This document shows, piece after piece, positions 1-8,554 of a stretch of DNA of 53,948 nt. Position 1 is the stretch's first letter, and each line of letters starts with the position of its first letter. Under the pieces are notes generated by a model. That model ran no database searches and was not told the origin of the DNA. It saw only the letters and a list, made by a program, of their open reading frames with translations. Source of the stretch: Mariniblastus sp. (GTDB lineage Bacteria > Planctomycetota > Planctomycetia > Pirellulales > Pirellulaceae); NCBI GenBank assembly GCA_011523945.1, contig WTFU01000064.1, forward strand, positions 1 through 53,948, in the 5' to 3' direction. Position numbers and translations under genes: made by a program.

Positions 1-178
1 CCTCAGACGCGTGCGCAATCAGAGTTGGCTTTACCACAGGCGCTGGCAACACTCTTGAATAACATGCTTCGAAGACCTGTCGCCGCCCGTTATTTAATTC
101 AGGATCCCCGGGTAACTCATTGACGAACCGATTGTTAAATTCCAGCTCGCTTAGACGGCGTTTCAGATTCTCGGTCAT
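1..178 (-). CDS. selO: Protein adenylyltransferase SelO, N-terminal fragment (cut by window edge)
   Basis: This is an open minus-strand frame that starts at the ATG at 176-178 and runs off the left edge, giving about 59 residues. The peptide contains FNNRFVNELPGDPE and then RRQVFEACYSRVLPAPV, which matches the conserved N-terminus of the SelO (UPF0061/YdiU) family, a pseudokinase fold that transfers AMP to proteins in the redox stress response. The family is usually about 480-550 residues, so roughly 90% of the gene lies outside the window and the active site cannot be examined. It is probably an intact gene truncated only by the window. The call rests on motif recall, but the motif is distinctive. 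Confidence 0.8.
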   Translation of the reverse strand, partial: MTENLKRRLSELEFNNRFVNELPGDPELNNGRRQVFEACYSRVLPAPVVKPTLIAHASE

Positions 179-237
179 AAAATTTTTTCGAAACCTATTT
201 CGCAACCAGCATTCAAAAACATTATCAGGCGATAAGA

Positions 238-2142
238 TCAATTCCCCAGAGTAGGAGAAGTTTCCAGCTCATTTAGCAGCGTCTTCAATCCAACAAGATT
301 GGCACCGAGACTCTCTTTCGCATCGACATCCGCACGATGGCCAATAATCCCAATTGGCCCATCGTACCCCGCCTTAATTACCTCGCGAATCATCGCTGCT
401 TCGTGTAATCCTTTCCCAATAGTTACAATTTGATTGGCATGTGTCCGTCGATTAACTGTCGCGGGGTCAGCCATGCCGTTTAGATTCAAACACAATAGAA
501 AAGGTTGGACAGTCGCAAACACATTCGGGAAATCAGCAATATCTCCGTGAGCGTGGTGAAAGCTGTAAACGATACCGACATTGGTCAGTCCGTGCTTACT
601 TCGCAGACATTCACAAACAGCCACCAAATTTTCAGGTTTTCCAGCCCAGCCACCGTGACTGTAAATCCCAAATTTCAACCCGAGCTCTTTCGCTCGTTGC
701 GCTTTCGGCAAAAATTGCTGGACCACAAAATGCTTCTTCTCATCTTCGGTACCTTCCGGCAATTTACCTCGAAACATATCCCAAATCTGCGGCTGAATCT
801 CATGCTTCTTGATTAGGGCAGCCATGGATTCGTGCCAGTTCCAAAATGCAAAATACTCAAGTCCATTTTTTTTGTATTCAATTATTTCTTGCTCGAACTC
901 AGGAATATGCTTCTCCCGCCAATCGTAAGCCACCCGAGTAAAACCTAGATCCCGAACCATTAATGCGCGATCGGCAGGGCCTCGATTCTTGGCATCAAAG
1001 GGAACAATACACCATGCGACTAAATTCTTGGTGAGGAAATTTTCGCACTCCGCTACGGAATCCAACTGTTTATTTTCATTATCTATTAATTCAAGCAAAG
1101 CCTTCGCAAATGCGTCCCCGATCCGGTGGTAACATTTCACACTGCCAAGGTAATGATATGGCCGGTCAGATCCAATTCGTTTCCACTCATCTAAATTCTC
1201 TTTCCATCCCTTCGAGAAAACTGCATCGGCTTCGACATCCCAATACTGGTCCGTATGAACAACGGCCACATTCCCTTTAAATTCTTGCAGTGCACCAACA
1301 GCAGCCTGATTTTCCTTGAACTTAATTTTCTTTTCATTGACCCTTTTCCCCTTAACTCCGCCAACGCCGAGCACGCCGACGACAAAGGGCAGGCTGGGAC
1401 AACCTAAATCCTGTCTGACATCTCGAATAAAGTGAGCCATATTATCCGGATACGCGTCTACGAAATCGGGTTTCATCATATCATTCCAACCTTGAAACCA
1501 AACAAAACCGGCGAGTTCGTATCCAGTCTCTCCGTCGTAATCGGGAATAAAATCACCGAGGTTGGCGAGCGTTTCCCGAATTTCTTTCAGCATCTCACGA
1601 TAGTAAAATCCATAGGAGGCCCGGACCTCTTCGAGAGTCGTTTCCGGTCTCCGTTTTTGTTCTTTCACCAACTGCTCGGTTAAAACGTCGCCGCTGGGCA
1701 AACCAGCGTTAGGCGGTCGAAAATCGCGAAACAACGACTTCCCCCCCCAAGCGGTTTTAATTAGCAACACCGGCTCGTCAAATCGATCTCCCATTAAAAA
1801 GCCAAACTGCAATTCAGGACCAATTCGATTGGGACTACCGAATCCAGCAGTTAACTTCCCATGGCGTTCCAAAAATTTGACATACACGTCCTCGCGTTCA
1901 ATCAGTTCGCCATCTTTGTGCAAATGAGCAAACAAATCCTTGGTCTCGGGCTGCATCATTTGATGCTGAAGCAAAGCAACCTTAGCCTTACCTTCCATAT
2001 TGGATTGCCCAGCGAGAATGAATACCTTAACGGGCTTCGCTTTGCCCGTATTATTCAAGCTGTTTGGCTGAGCATCAACATGATCAACAAAAACAGCAGC
2101 AATGGTTAAAAGCAACAGTCGGCGAATGGCTCGTTTGATCAC
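238..2142 (-). CDS. Secreted SASA-type carbohydrate esterase fused to a xylose-isomerase-like TIM barrel
   Basis: The protein has 634 residues. Residues 1-24 form a signal peptide (basic MIKRAIRR, hydrophobic core, cleavage near VDA-Q), so it acts outside the cytoplasm. Residues about 38-350 look like the sialate O-acetylesterase (SASA, DUF303) family: VFILAGQSNMEG places the nucleophile serine at residue 47, with a later FVWFQGWND block. From about residue 370 the sequence changes to a sugar-phosphate isomerase/epimerase-like TIM barrel (GIVYSFHHAHGDI, then VIKAGYDGPIGIIGH near the end). Both modules are known in planctomycete carbohydrate metabolism, but one chain is unusual. It is likely to remove acetyl groups from a glycan, and the role of the barrel is unknown. 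It stands alone, on the same strand as the SelO fragment. Confidence 0.75.
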   Translation of the reverse strand: MIKRAIRRLLLLTIAAVFVDHVDAQPNSLNNTGKAKPVKVFILAGQSNMEGKAKVALLQHQMMQPETKDLFAHLHKDGELIEREDVYVKFLERHGKLTAGFGSPNRIGPELQFGFLMGDRFDEPVLLIKTAWGGKSLFRDFRPPNAGLPSGDVLTEQLVKEQKRRPETTLEEVRASYGFYYREMLKEIRETLANLGDFIPDYDGETGYELAGFVWFQGWNDMMKPDFVDAYPDNMAHFIRDVRQDLGCPSLPFVVGVLGVGGVKGKRVNEKKIKFKENQAAVGALQEFKGNVAVVHTDQYWDVEADAVFSKGWKENLDEWKRIGSDRPYHYLGSVKCYHRIGDAFAKALLELIDNENKQLDSVAECENFLTKNLVAWCIVPFDAKNRGPADRALMVRDLGFTRVAYDWREKHIPEFEQEIIEYKKNGLEYFAFWNWHESMAALIKKHEIQPQIWDMFRGKLPEGTEDEKKHFVVQQFLPKAQRAKELGLKFGIYSHGGWAGKPENLVAVCECLRSKHGLTNVGIVYSFHHAHGDIADFPNVFATVQPFLLCLNLNGMADPATVNRRTHANQIVTIGKGLHEAAMIREVIKAGYDGPIGIIGHRADVDAKESLGANLVGLKTLLNELETSPTLGN

Positions 2143-2385
2143 GTGAAAATCCTATTTACATGCAACGATTAATTGCAAAACAAGAGGCTAGTCTCGAAAC
2201 GCTTAGCCTATTGCCCAATTCGTTTTTGAGTTCAACTGGCTGCATTGTAGCAGTTTGACCACAAGACACACGAACACTTAGACCTAGCTGTAACACAGCC
2301 TTCCGCTCAAAACGCACTGGTAAAAAAATGCCTCTATTGGCAAAAAGCCTCAGGCTAAACTTTACATTTACCCAATGAGATATCG

Positions 2386-3429
2386 CTAAAACCCAATCGT
2401 TTTTTCAGCTACTTTGAGTTGCTTTTTGAAAGCAACCGATAAATTATCGAGAATATCAGTGGCCAACACTGACGGTTGCCCCACTGACTCGGCCGCCGCG
2501 TCTCCGGCGACTCCATGCAAATACACACCCGTAACCGCAGCATCGAGCGCTGGCATCCCTTGGCCGAGCAAAGCCGCAATCACGCCGGTAAGCACGTCTC
2601 CCGAACCGGCCGTCGCCATCCCCGGATTTCCGGATGCATTGTGATACCCCAATCCCCCATCCGTAACATAGGTCCGATTCCCCTTGAGAACCATGACTAA
2701 AGAAGCCTCACCTGCCAACTGCTTTGCTACACTCTCAAGCTCCTGACGGTTGGTCGACGTTGTCCCGGTGAGCTTTCGAAACTCTCCTGGATGAGGAGTC
2801 AAAACCCGCGGACCGGCGTGAATTGCTAGATCCGCACCTGCACTAGCGAGAGCATTTAATCCATCCGCATCGACGACCATCGGACCTTTTACGTCGCGGT
2901 ATAACTCAGCAACCCACTGATCGAGCTTCCTCGATTGTCCCATCCCTGGGCCGATAGCAACCGCATCCGCCCATTGGTGATGCTGCGACATATCGAGTTT
3001 GCCGCTTGGTTCGATCTGGCCATTGCTTGAATCCATCGCAACGGTCATCACACAGGGACTCCAACCCGCAACAACAGTTTGAATTTCATTGGGCACCATC
3101 GCACGCACCAATCCTGAACCAGATTTTAATGTCGCCATACTGGTTAAACCAATAGCGCCCGCCATCTCAGATGAACCGCCAATCGCCAAGACACGGCCAA
3201 AGTCTCCTTTGTGAGCATCGGCTTCCCGAGAGAGGATCTTTGAGGGCGCCACCTCGGTTCGCATCCCTTGATCGGGAATTTTCGAATCACAGTTTTTTGA
3301 ACGAACCGCTACCTCGTTTGGCTTCCTTCCCGGTCGATCATGAATCACCAAGTCAGTAAACTCTTTAAGGCTGATCCTACCAGCTCTAAATTGCTTGGCG
3401 GCTTGTTGAAACTGGTGCGAATTAATCAT
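2386..3429 (-). CDS. nnrD: ADP/ATP-dependent NAD(P)H-hydrate dehydratase (YjeF C-terminal domain type)
   Basis: This enzyme repairs hydrated NADH and NADPH in the cytoplasm. The carbohydrate-kinase-like domain shows KGDFGRVLAIGGS near residue 75, TPHPGEFRKLTG in the middle, and NPGMATAGSGDVLTG toward the C-terminus; the GSGD aspartate is the catalytic base in this family. The frame extends upstream to a TTG at 3477, but the ATG at 3427-3429 is the better start (347 residues) because it removes a meaningless hydrophobic leader. Residues 1-65 form an extra N-terminal segment (FRAGRISLKEFTDLVI) that is not the usual NnrE epimerase domain; the epimerase partner is not in this window. The gene is divergent from argG. 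Confidence 0.85.
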   Translation of the reverse strand: MINSHQFQQAAKQFRAGRISLKEFTDLVIHDRPGRKPNEVAVRSKNCDSKIPDQGMRTEVAPSKILSREADAHKGDFGRVLAIGGSSEMAGAIGLTSMATLKSGSGLVRAMVPNEIQTVVAGWSPCVMTVAMDSSNGQIEPSGKLDMSQHHQWADAVAIGPGMGQSRKLDQWVAELYRDVKGPMVVDADGLNALASAGADLAIHAGPRVLTPHPGEFRKLTGTTSTNRQELESVAKQLAGEASLVMVLKGNRTYVTDGGLGYHNASGNPGMATAGSGDVLTGVIAALLGQGMPALDAAVTGVYLHGVAGDAAAESVGQPSVLATDILDNLSVAFKKQLKVAEKTIGF

Positions 3430-3600
3430 AGGAAATATCCAGCAAAAAAACGAAAATCCGAGGGAAGGAAACCTCAATAAATAGGCTTTACCATGATGTT
3501 ACAAATCGTTTGTTTGAACTACAATCGTGGTTTTGAAATCTTTAACATTCGTCGTTGCCCGTTTTAAGAAGGTGCCGCGACTAAGCCCACGGTAAAAAAG

Positions 3601-4815
3601 ATGAAAAGTTGCGTTGTTGCTTATTCAGGCGGATTGGACACATCGGTAATACTTGGCTGGCTCATGGACCAGGGATATGAGTGCCATGCGGTATATGTCG
3701 ATCTGGGTCAGCCCTGTGAAGATCGAGCCGAAATTCTGAAAAAAGCAGAGGACGCTGGTGCGAAGTCAGCCCGTATCGTTGATGCTCGTGAAGAACTATG
3801 CCGGGATTTTGCTTTTCCAGTCCTGGCGTGGCAGGCTAAGTACGAAGGCCCTTATTTACTCGGAACGTCGATTGCCCGTCCTTTAATCTCCAAGGTTTGC
3901 CTTCAAGTCGCTCGCGAAGTCGGAGCAACCGCCTACGCACACGGGGCGACAGGAAAAGGAAATGATCAATGCCGCTTTCAACTGGCTGCCGAAGCACTTG
4001 ATGCCAATATCGAGGTGATTGCGCCATGGAGAATGCAGAAATTTCGAGATTCGTTCCCGGGAAGAACGGAATTAATTGCTTATTGCGAAGAAAAGAACAT
4101 TCCGGTCAAAGCCTCCACTGCTAAGCCCTACAGTAGTGACGAAAACTGCCTCCACATCAGCTACGAAGCCGGTAAACTCGAAGACCTCGATGTCAACGGC
4201 GTTGAGTTAGTTGAATTTGGCATGGGAGTCTCTCCAGCAGAAGCTCCCGATGAAAAAGAAACCGTTACCATCACGTTCGAATCGGGCGTACCCGTCACGG
4301 TGAACGGAGAAAAACTGTCCGCTCTCGAAATTGTCGAGAAATTGAATGAAATCGGCGGACGAAATGGAATCGGCCGAATCGATATGGTTGAAAATCGATT
4401 TGTTGGAATGAAGAGTAGGGGGGTCTACGAATCCCCGGGAATGACCGTCCTCTATGACGCACATCGATATATCGAACAACTGGCAATGGATCGCGATCTA
4501 ATGCACCTACGCGATCGACTTGCTCCCGAGGTAGCGGAAATGGTTTATTACGGATTCTGGTACTGCCCAAAATTCGACTCTCTGCTTGCCTTTAACAAGG
4601 AAGCCCAAAAACCCGTTACTGGAAGTGTCACGCTCGATTTATACAAAGGCAACATTTCAGTCGCAGATCGCTCGAGCCCTAACAGTTTGTATGATGATCA
4701 AATTGCGACCATGGAAGGCGGAGGTTCCTACAATCAGGATGATGCCGAGGGTTTTTTGAGAATCCAGGGCCTTCCTGGGCGTGTGCAGGCGAACGTTTTG
4801 CCTCGAAAGTACTAA
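3601..4815 (+). CDS. argG: Argininosuccinate synthase
   Basis: It catalyses ATP-dependent joining of citrulline and aspartate, the penultimate step of arginine synthesis, in the cytoplasm. The 404-residue length matches the family (about 400). The N-terminal PP-loop is clear (YSGGLDTS at residues 8-15), followed by the conserved YAHGATGKGNDQ segment and the KPYSSDENCLHISYE substrate-binding block. The C-terminal part has GGRNGIGRIDMVENR and GMKSRGVYE, also diagnostic. No strong Shine-Dalgarno sequence lies just upstream of the ATG; an AAGGTG lies about 25-30 bases away, so it may not be used. No other arginine gene is adjacent. It shares a roughly 170-base divergent promoter region with nnrD. 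Confidence 0.97.
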   Translation: MKSCVVAYSGGLDTSVILGWLMDQGYECHAVYVDLGQPCEDRAEILKKAEDAGAKSARIVDAREELCRDFAFPVLAWQAKYEGPYLLGTSIARPLISKVCLQVAREVGATAYAHGATGKGNDQCRFQLAAEALDANIEVIAPWRMQKFRDSFPGRTELIAYCEEKNIPVKASTAKPYSSDENCLHISYEAGKLEDLDVNGVELVEFGMGVSPAEAPDEKETVTITFESGVPVTVNGEKLSALEIVEKLNEIGGRNGIGRIDMVENRFVGMKSRGVYESPGMTVLYDAHRYIEQLAMDRDLMHLRDRLAPEVAEMVYYGFWYCPKFDSLLAFNKEAQKPVTGSVTLDLYKGNISVADRSSPNSLYDDQIATMEGGGSYNQDDAEGFLRIQGLPGRVQANVLPRKY

Positions 4816-4906
4816 GGCATCATTTATCGGCTGACCCGTGGGATGCAAAACCTTTCGCCAATCCCTACAATGGAGCTAGAAATAACTGCAACTCGATGGA
4901 ACAAAG

Positions 4907-6601
4907 ATGTATCTCTTAGAGAATCCAGTACTCCAGCGGGAATTACTCGTCAACTTACGTACTTCTCGTTCCTTTGTTTTACTACTCGTTTATCAAGTCA
5001 TTCTCGCGGCTGTCGTTTATTTCGCGTGGCCGCAAGATGGCTTGGCGCTAGACCTAACCGGACGCCCGGATTCCACCAGTAATTTAGTCGATCTTTTTTT
5101 TCTCGGTCAGTACATCCTCGCAGCTTTGATGGCACCGAGCTTTGCTGCCGGTGCGATCGCTGGTGAAAAAGAACGAGCGACCTATGAAATGCTTCTTGCA
5201 AGTCCCATTCGGCCCGAAGCGGTGGTCATGGGAAAACTGGTTGCTGCTCTTACCCATCTAGCGATTCTGATTTTTGCCACCCTACCAATCGTGATGCTTT
5301 GCCTACCCCTCGGTGGTGTTTCGATTTACGAAGTTTTGGCAGCCTATTTAGTTTTGATCGCAAGCGTTATTTGCTTTGGAATGATCAGCGTGGCCTGCGG
5401 GAGCTTCTTTTCCAGAACCAGTGCTGCGCTGGTTGTTTCGTACATCATCATATTACCTATCGCGATTATCGTCGTTCTCTACTGGTACTCCTTACGGCAG
5501 TTTGGTGAGACAAGAATCGAAATCGCGCTTACGGTCGTCCCGGGATTTTCAGCCGTCCTTACCATCTATCTTTTTTTCGTTTGCTGCGGGCGCATGCTAT
5601 ACCCGCCTGATTTTGGCAGTGAAGGCAAGGAAGTCATTGACCTCGAGGAGGAGTCTGAAAAAGCCGTGGGACTTGTGATCCAACGGGATCAATTTCCAGA
5701 CCGACTTTTCGCCCCGCCCAAACGCGAAACATTGATGGAGGATGGAACCAACCCTGTCTACGACAAGGAAATGCGCAGTGAAATTTTCGGACAAGGTACA
5801 CTGATGCTTCGTCTGGCAATTCAAATCAGCATGGTCTTGGCCATTCCGCTGATGGCCGTTTGCCTTTACATTTTTCGACCGCTTGCCCCGTGGTACATTG
5901 CCTACGTGGTCTTATTTAATATTTTGATCGGTCCGGTTTTTTCCGCCGGAAGTGTAACCAGCGAACGTGAACGGCAGACACTTGACCTGTTACTGACAAC
6001 CATCATCACTCCATGGCAACTGCTTTGGGGAAAGCTCATCTCAGGCTTGAGAGTCTCAAGCGTTTTGTCATCCTTTTTACTTTGGCCCGTGTTTTTGGCA
6101 ACCATCATGGTGCAAGATTATTGGTCGAACATTCCCGGCATTGCCTGTTATGTCATCATCTTTATGTTGAGTTGTTTGACGACAGCCATCGTCGCTTTGT
6201 TTTGCTCAACCATTTTCAGTAAAACATCGACCAGCTTAATCGCAACCTATTTCATTATTTTAACGCTCTACCTTTCGCCCTTGGCATTTAGCTTTTTTGG
6301 CAATACCTATTTCCCCGATTCAGCCGGAACAGATCTAGTCAATAAAGTGACCATTACCAGCCCGTTTGCGGCGGCATTTAATGTCCCTCTCTATGTCGAG
6401 AGCGACGCCTCAGACGATTCTAGTACCTGGAATAGCGAGTCCCGATGGTCAGGGGAAGACAGTGTTCTAGGGTACCGGCTTGAAGATCTATTTCATTTTG
6501 CTGGCTATTGTACGTTTACGATTAGCCTCAACCTTCTCCTTTTTATCGGCATGCTTCGAATGTTTAACTCGAGGTGGCGAGTTTCGTCTCAAACAAGCTA
6601 A
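4907..6601 (+). CDS. ABC-2 type transporter permease with two permease modules
   Basis: This is a 564-residue polytopic membrane protein. Two similar halves each begin with a hydrophobic segment and contain the ABC-2 coupling motif: AIAGEKERATYEMLLASPI in the first half and SVTSERERQTLDLLLTTI in the second. It therefore resembles two ABC-2 membrane domains fused head to tail, so one chain could form the whole transmembrane pore. The matching ATPase is not adjacent; the gene downstream is a methyltransferase. The substrate is unknown, and gliding/GldF-like or NosY-like exporters are the nearest general class. Start chosen at the ATG at 4907, with a weak GGA upstream. Confidence 0.8.
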   Translation: MYLLENPVLQRELLVNLRTSRSFVLLLVYQVILAAVVYFAWPQDGLALDLTGRPDSTSNLVDLFFLGQYILAALMAPSFAAGAIAGEKERATYEMLLASPIRPEAVVMGKLVAALTHLAILIFATLPIVMLCLPLGGVSIYEVLAAYLVLIASVICFGMISVACGSFFSRTSAALVVSYIIILPIAIIVVLYWYSLRQFGETRIEIALTVVPGFSAVLTIYLFFVCCGRMLYPPDFGSEGKEVIDLEEESEKAVGLVIQRDQFPDRLFAPPKRETLMEDGTNPVYDKEMRSEIFGQGTLMLRLAIQISMVLAIPLMAVCLYIFRPLAPWYIAYVVLFNILIGPVFSAGSVTSERERQTLDLLLTTIITPWQLLWGKLISGLRVSSVLSSFLLWPVFLATIMVQDYWSNIPGIACYVIIFMLSCLTTAIVALFCSTIFSKTSTSLIATYFIILTLYLSPLAFSFFGNTYFPDSAGTDLVNKVTITSPFAAAFNVPLYVESDASDDSSTWNSESRWSGEDSVLGYRLEDLFHFAGYCTFTISLNLLLFIGMLRMFNSRWRVSSQTS

Positions 6602-6642
6602 TGTCAAATATTCGCAGGCATACACAACTCAGAGAAAAAAAC

Positions 6643-7470
6643 ATGTCCAGAAAACTCAAGCCTAAATCGGCTCATTCCAACTATCGTTTTCTAAGCACTC
6701 TGGCTTTATCCCTCCTACTAATTAGCAATACCGCTCGGTCTGAAGAACCGTCGAACCGACTGTCGCCATCCAATGCCAATTCCACCACGGCGACCACATT
6801 CAATTCCGAAAGAAATGCTCAGGACGACAAAAAATCAAAAATACCCAAAGGAGTCAACGTTTACATGGGACGGCGCGTTGCTCAAACAATGCACTACCTT
6901 GGAGCCGAATGGCTCATCCGAAATGAACGAGAGCGTGAAGAACGTTGCTCACTGATGCTCGCAAATCTCGGAATCCGCAAAGGCATGACAATCTGTGACA
7001 TGGGCTGCGGAAATGGATTTCACTCGCTCGCGATGGCGAAAATGACAGGCAGATCCGGATTGGTTTTAGGAGTGGACGTTCAACCTGAGATGCTTGGCTT
7101 TTTACGGGAACGGATGGAATCGGAAGGAATCGAGAATGTCGTTCCGATTCTTGGCTCATTCCACAACCCACATCTACCACCCAACACCGTTGATCTTGTT
7201 CTCATGGTAGACGTCTATCATGAGTTTTCCCATCCGAAAGAAATGCTCGCCTCAATACGCAAGAGCTTAAAACCGGATGGACTTGTCGTTTTGGTAGAGT
7301 ACCGCGAAGAGGACCCCAAAGTTCCAATTAAGCCGCTTCACAAGATGAGTAAAAGGCAAGTCAACAAGGAACTCAGCGCCAATGGCTTTACGCTGGTGAA
7401 AGAATTTGACAAACTGCCTTGGCAGCACATGATGTTTTTTGGAAAGTCAGATTTCCCTTTAAATGACTAA
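6643..7470 (+). CDS. SAM-dependent methyltransferase with an export signal
   Basis: The protein has 275 residues from the ATG at 6643; the same frame also has an ATG at 6601 that overlaps the stop of the permease by one base, so coupling is possible. From 6643 the N-terminus reads as a signal peptide (FLSTLALSLLLISNTARSEE). The mature part is a class I methyltransferase: motif I is ICDMGCGNGFHSLAMAK, followed by VLGVDVQPEM, DLVLMVDVYHEF and a LVVLVEY strand. SAM is normally cytoplasmic, so an exported methyltransferase is puzzling. Related planctomycete and proteobacterial proteins often carry such leaders, so this is not necessarily an error. The substrate is unknown. Confidence 0.8.
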   Translation: MSRKLKPKSAHSNYRFLSTLALSLLLISNTARSEEPSNRLSPSNANSTTATTFNSERNAQDDKKSKIPKGVNVYMGRRVAQTMHYLGAEWLIRNEREREERCSLMLANLGIRKGMTICDMGCGNGFHSLAMAKMTGRSGLVLGVDVQPEMLGFLRERMESEGIENVVPILGSFHNPHLPPNTVDLVLMVDVYHEFSHPKEMLASIRKSLKPDGLVVLVEYREEDPKVPIKPLHKMSKRQVNKELSANGFTLVKEFDKLPWQHMMFFGKSDFPLND

Positions 7471-7526
7471 ACTGAGTGACTAGACCGAGTTCTACGTCCA
7501 CTTGGGCTAGTTCCCGAGAGCCCGCG

Positions 7527-8336
7527 TCAATAAGACGCTTCCGAGAAAGCCTTGGTTTTTAGATCAATTTCTTTTCGCCAGGCATCCAACTCTACTGCGG
7601 TGTTTACCAACAAAGCCTTGGCTTTTACTTCCTCCCCTTGGCGAAAATAAGCTTCAACATCTTTTTCCAAATCTGAATTGCGTGTTCGACTCAACGTTAC
7701 AGATTTAGCTTCTTCAAATTCTTTAGCTACACTCTCGTCATTGGGGTGCATCGCGAGATAGGTTCGTCCGGCAACGTCCATCATCCGGTACGATTTCTCG
7801 AGCCTCATTACAGCATTACGATAATAAACAACCTCTTCCAACTGTTCGTAATCCGTTGAAAGCATCTTACGAGCCTTCATCAACCGGTTGAAATTTATTG
7901 CCACCAACAGCGTCACAACTAAAAAGCCGCCGATCATCGCAAACATGACTATTCGCCGGGCACGGGAAACTTTCTTACTGGCAAGCTGAAACTGGGGCTT
8001 AAACTCCGGTTGGTTCTGGCTTGACGGTTGACCCAGCAAACCTTCTTCTCCTGATGGATTTAAGGGTGGAATCGAAAACTCAAAATTGTTGCCTTCAGAC
8101 CGAACCTCTTTTTCCGCAGTTGCTGAATTCACATCCACAGCCGCGTTCGCTGCTCCTAATAATTCGTTTCCAGCATCTTTTCCCCCCGAATGCGTGTTTC
8201 TCAACGTCTCTGCAGGAGGTACCGGCTTCGGAACAATCTCGACACTATCGCATTTTGTGCAGCGCACTCGCCTGCCCACAATCTGCTCATCGGCTTTCAG
8301 CTTCTTCCCGCAATTTTTACAGCGAAATCGAATCAT
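7527..8336 (-). CDS. Zinc-finger (MJ0042-like) single-pass membrane protein of unknown function
   Basis: The protein has 269 residues. The first 30 contain a CxxC-17-CxxC zinc ribbon (CKNCGKK and RCTKC). A low-complexity linker of about 100 residues follows, then one membrane segment (RIVMFAMIGGFLVVTLLVAINF, around residues 130-150), and a helical C-terminal part of about 115 residues rich in Glu, Lys and Arg. Such zinc-finger membrane proteins of unknown role are frequent in planctomycetes. The gene converges with the methyltransferase gene; no function can be assigned from the neighbours. Confidence 0.7.
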   Translation of the reverse strand: MIRFRCKNCGKKLKADEQIVGRRVRCTKCDSVEIVPKPVPPAETLRNTHSGGKDAGNELLGAANAAVDVNSATAEKEVRSEGNNFEFSIPPLNPSGEEGLLGQPSSQNQPEFKPQFQLASKKVSRARRIVMFAMIGGFLVVTLLVAINFNRLMKARKMLSTDYEQLEEVVYYRNAVMRLEKSYRMMDVAGRTYLAMHPNDESVAKEFEEAKSVTLSRTRNSDLEKDVEAYFRQGEEVKAKALLVNTAVELDAWRKEIDLKTKAFSEASY

Positions 8337-8554
8337 CCCAATCTCAACTAAACGGTTGATCTTATTATCATGCAGATTCTAGCCTGTTCGATCGTTTCTT
8401 CCTAAGCTAATCCCAACTCAAAGCCTAAAGTGATAATTCTCAATTCGCTGGATCATCTAAACGCGGAATCATCTAAACCAGTCGAAAAGCCGAGTAATTT
8501 ACTTGCAAAAAAATACAGACGGCTGACTAAGGTACCTACGATCACTTTGTACAA

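Noticed and set aside
3430-3477. TTG start of the NAD(P)H-hydrate dehydratase gene
   Set aside because: The segment before the ATG at 3429 has no ribosome binding site and adds a hydrophobic leader not found in the family.
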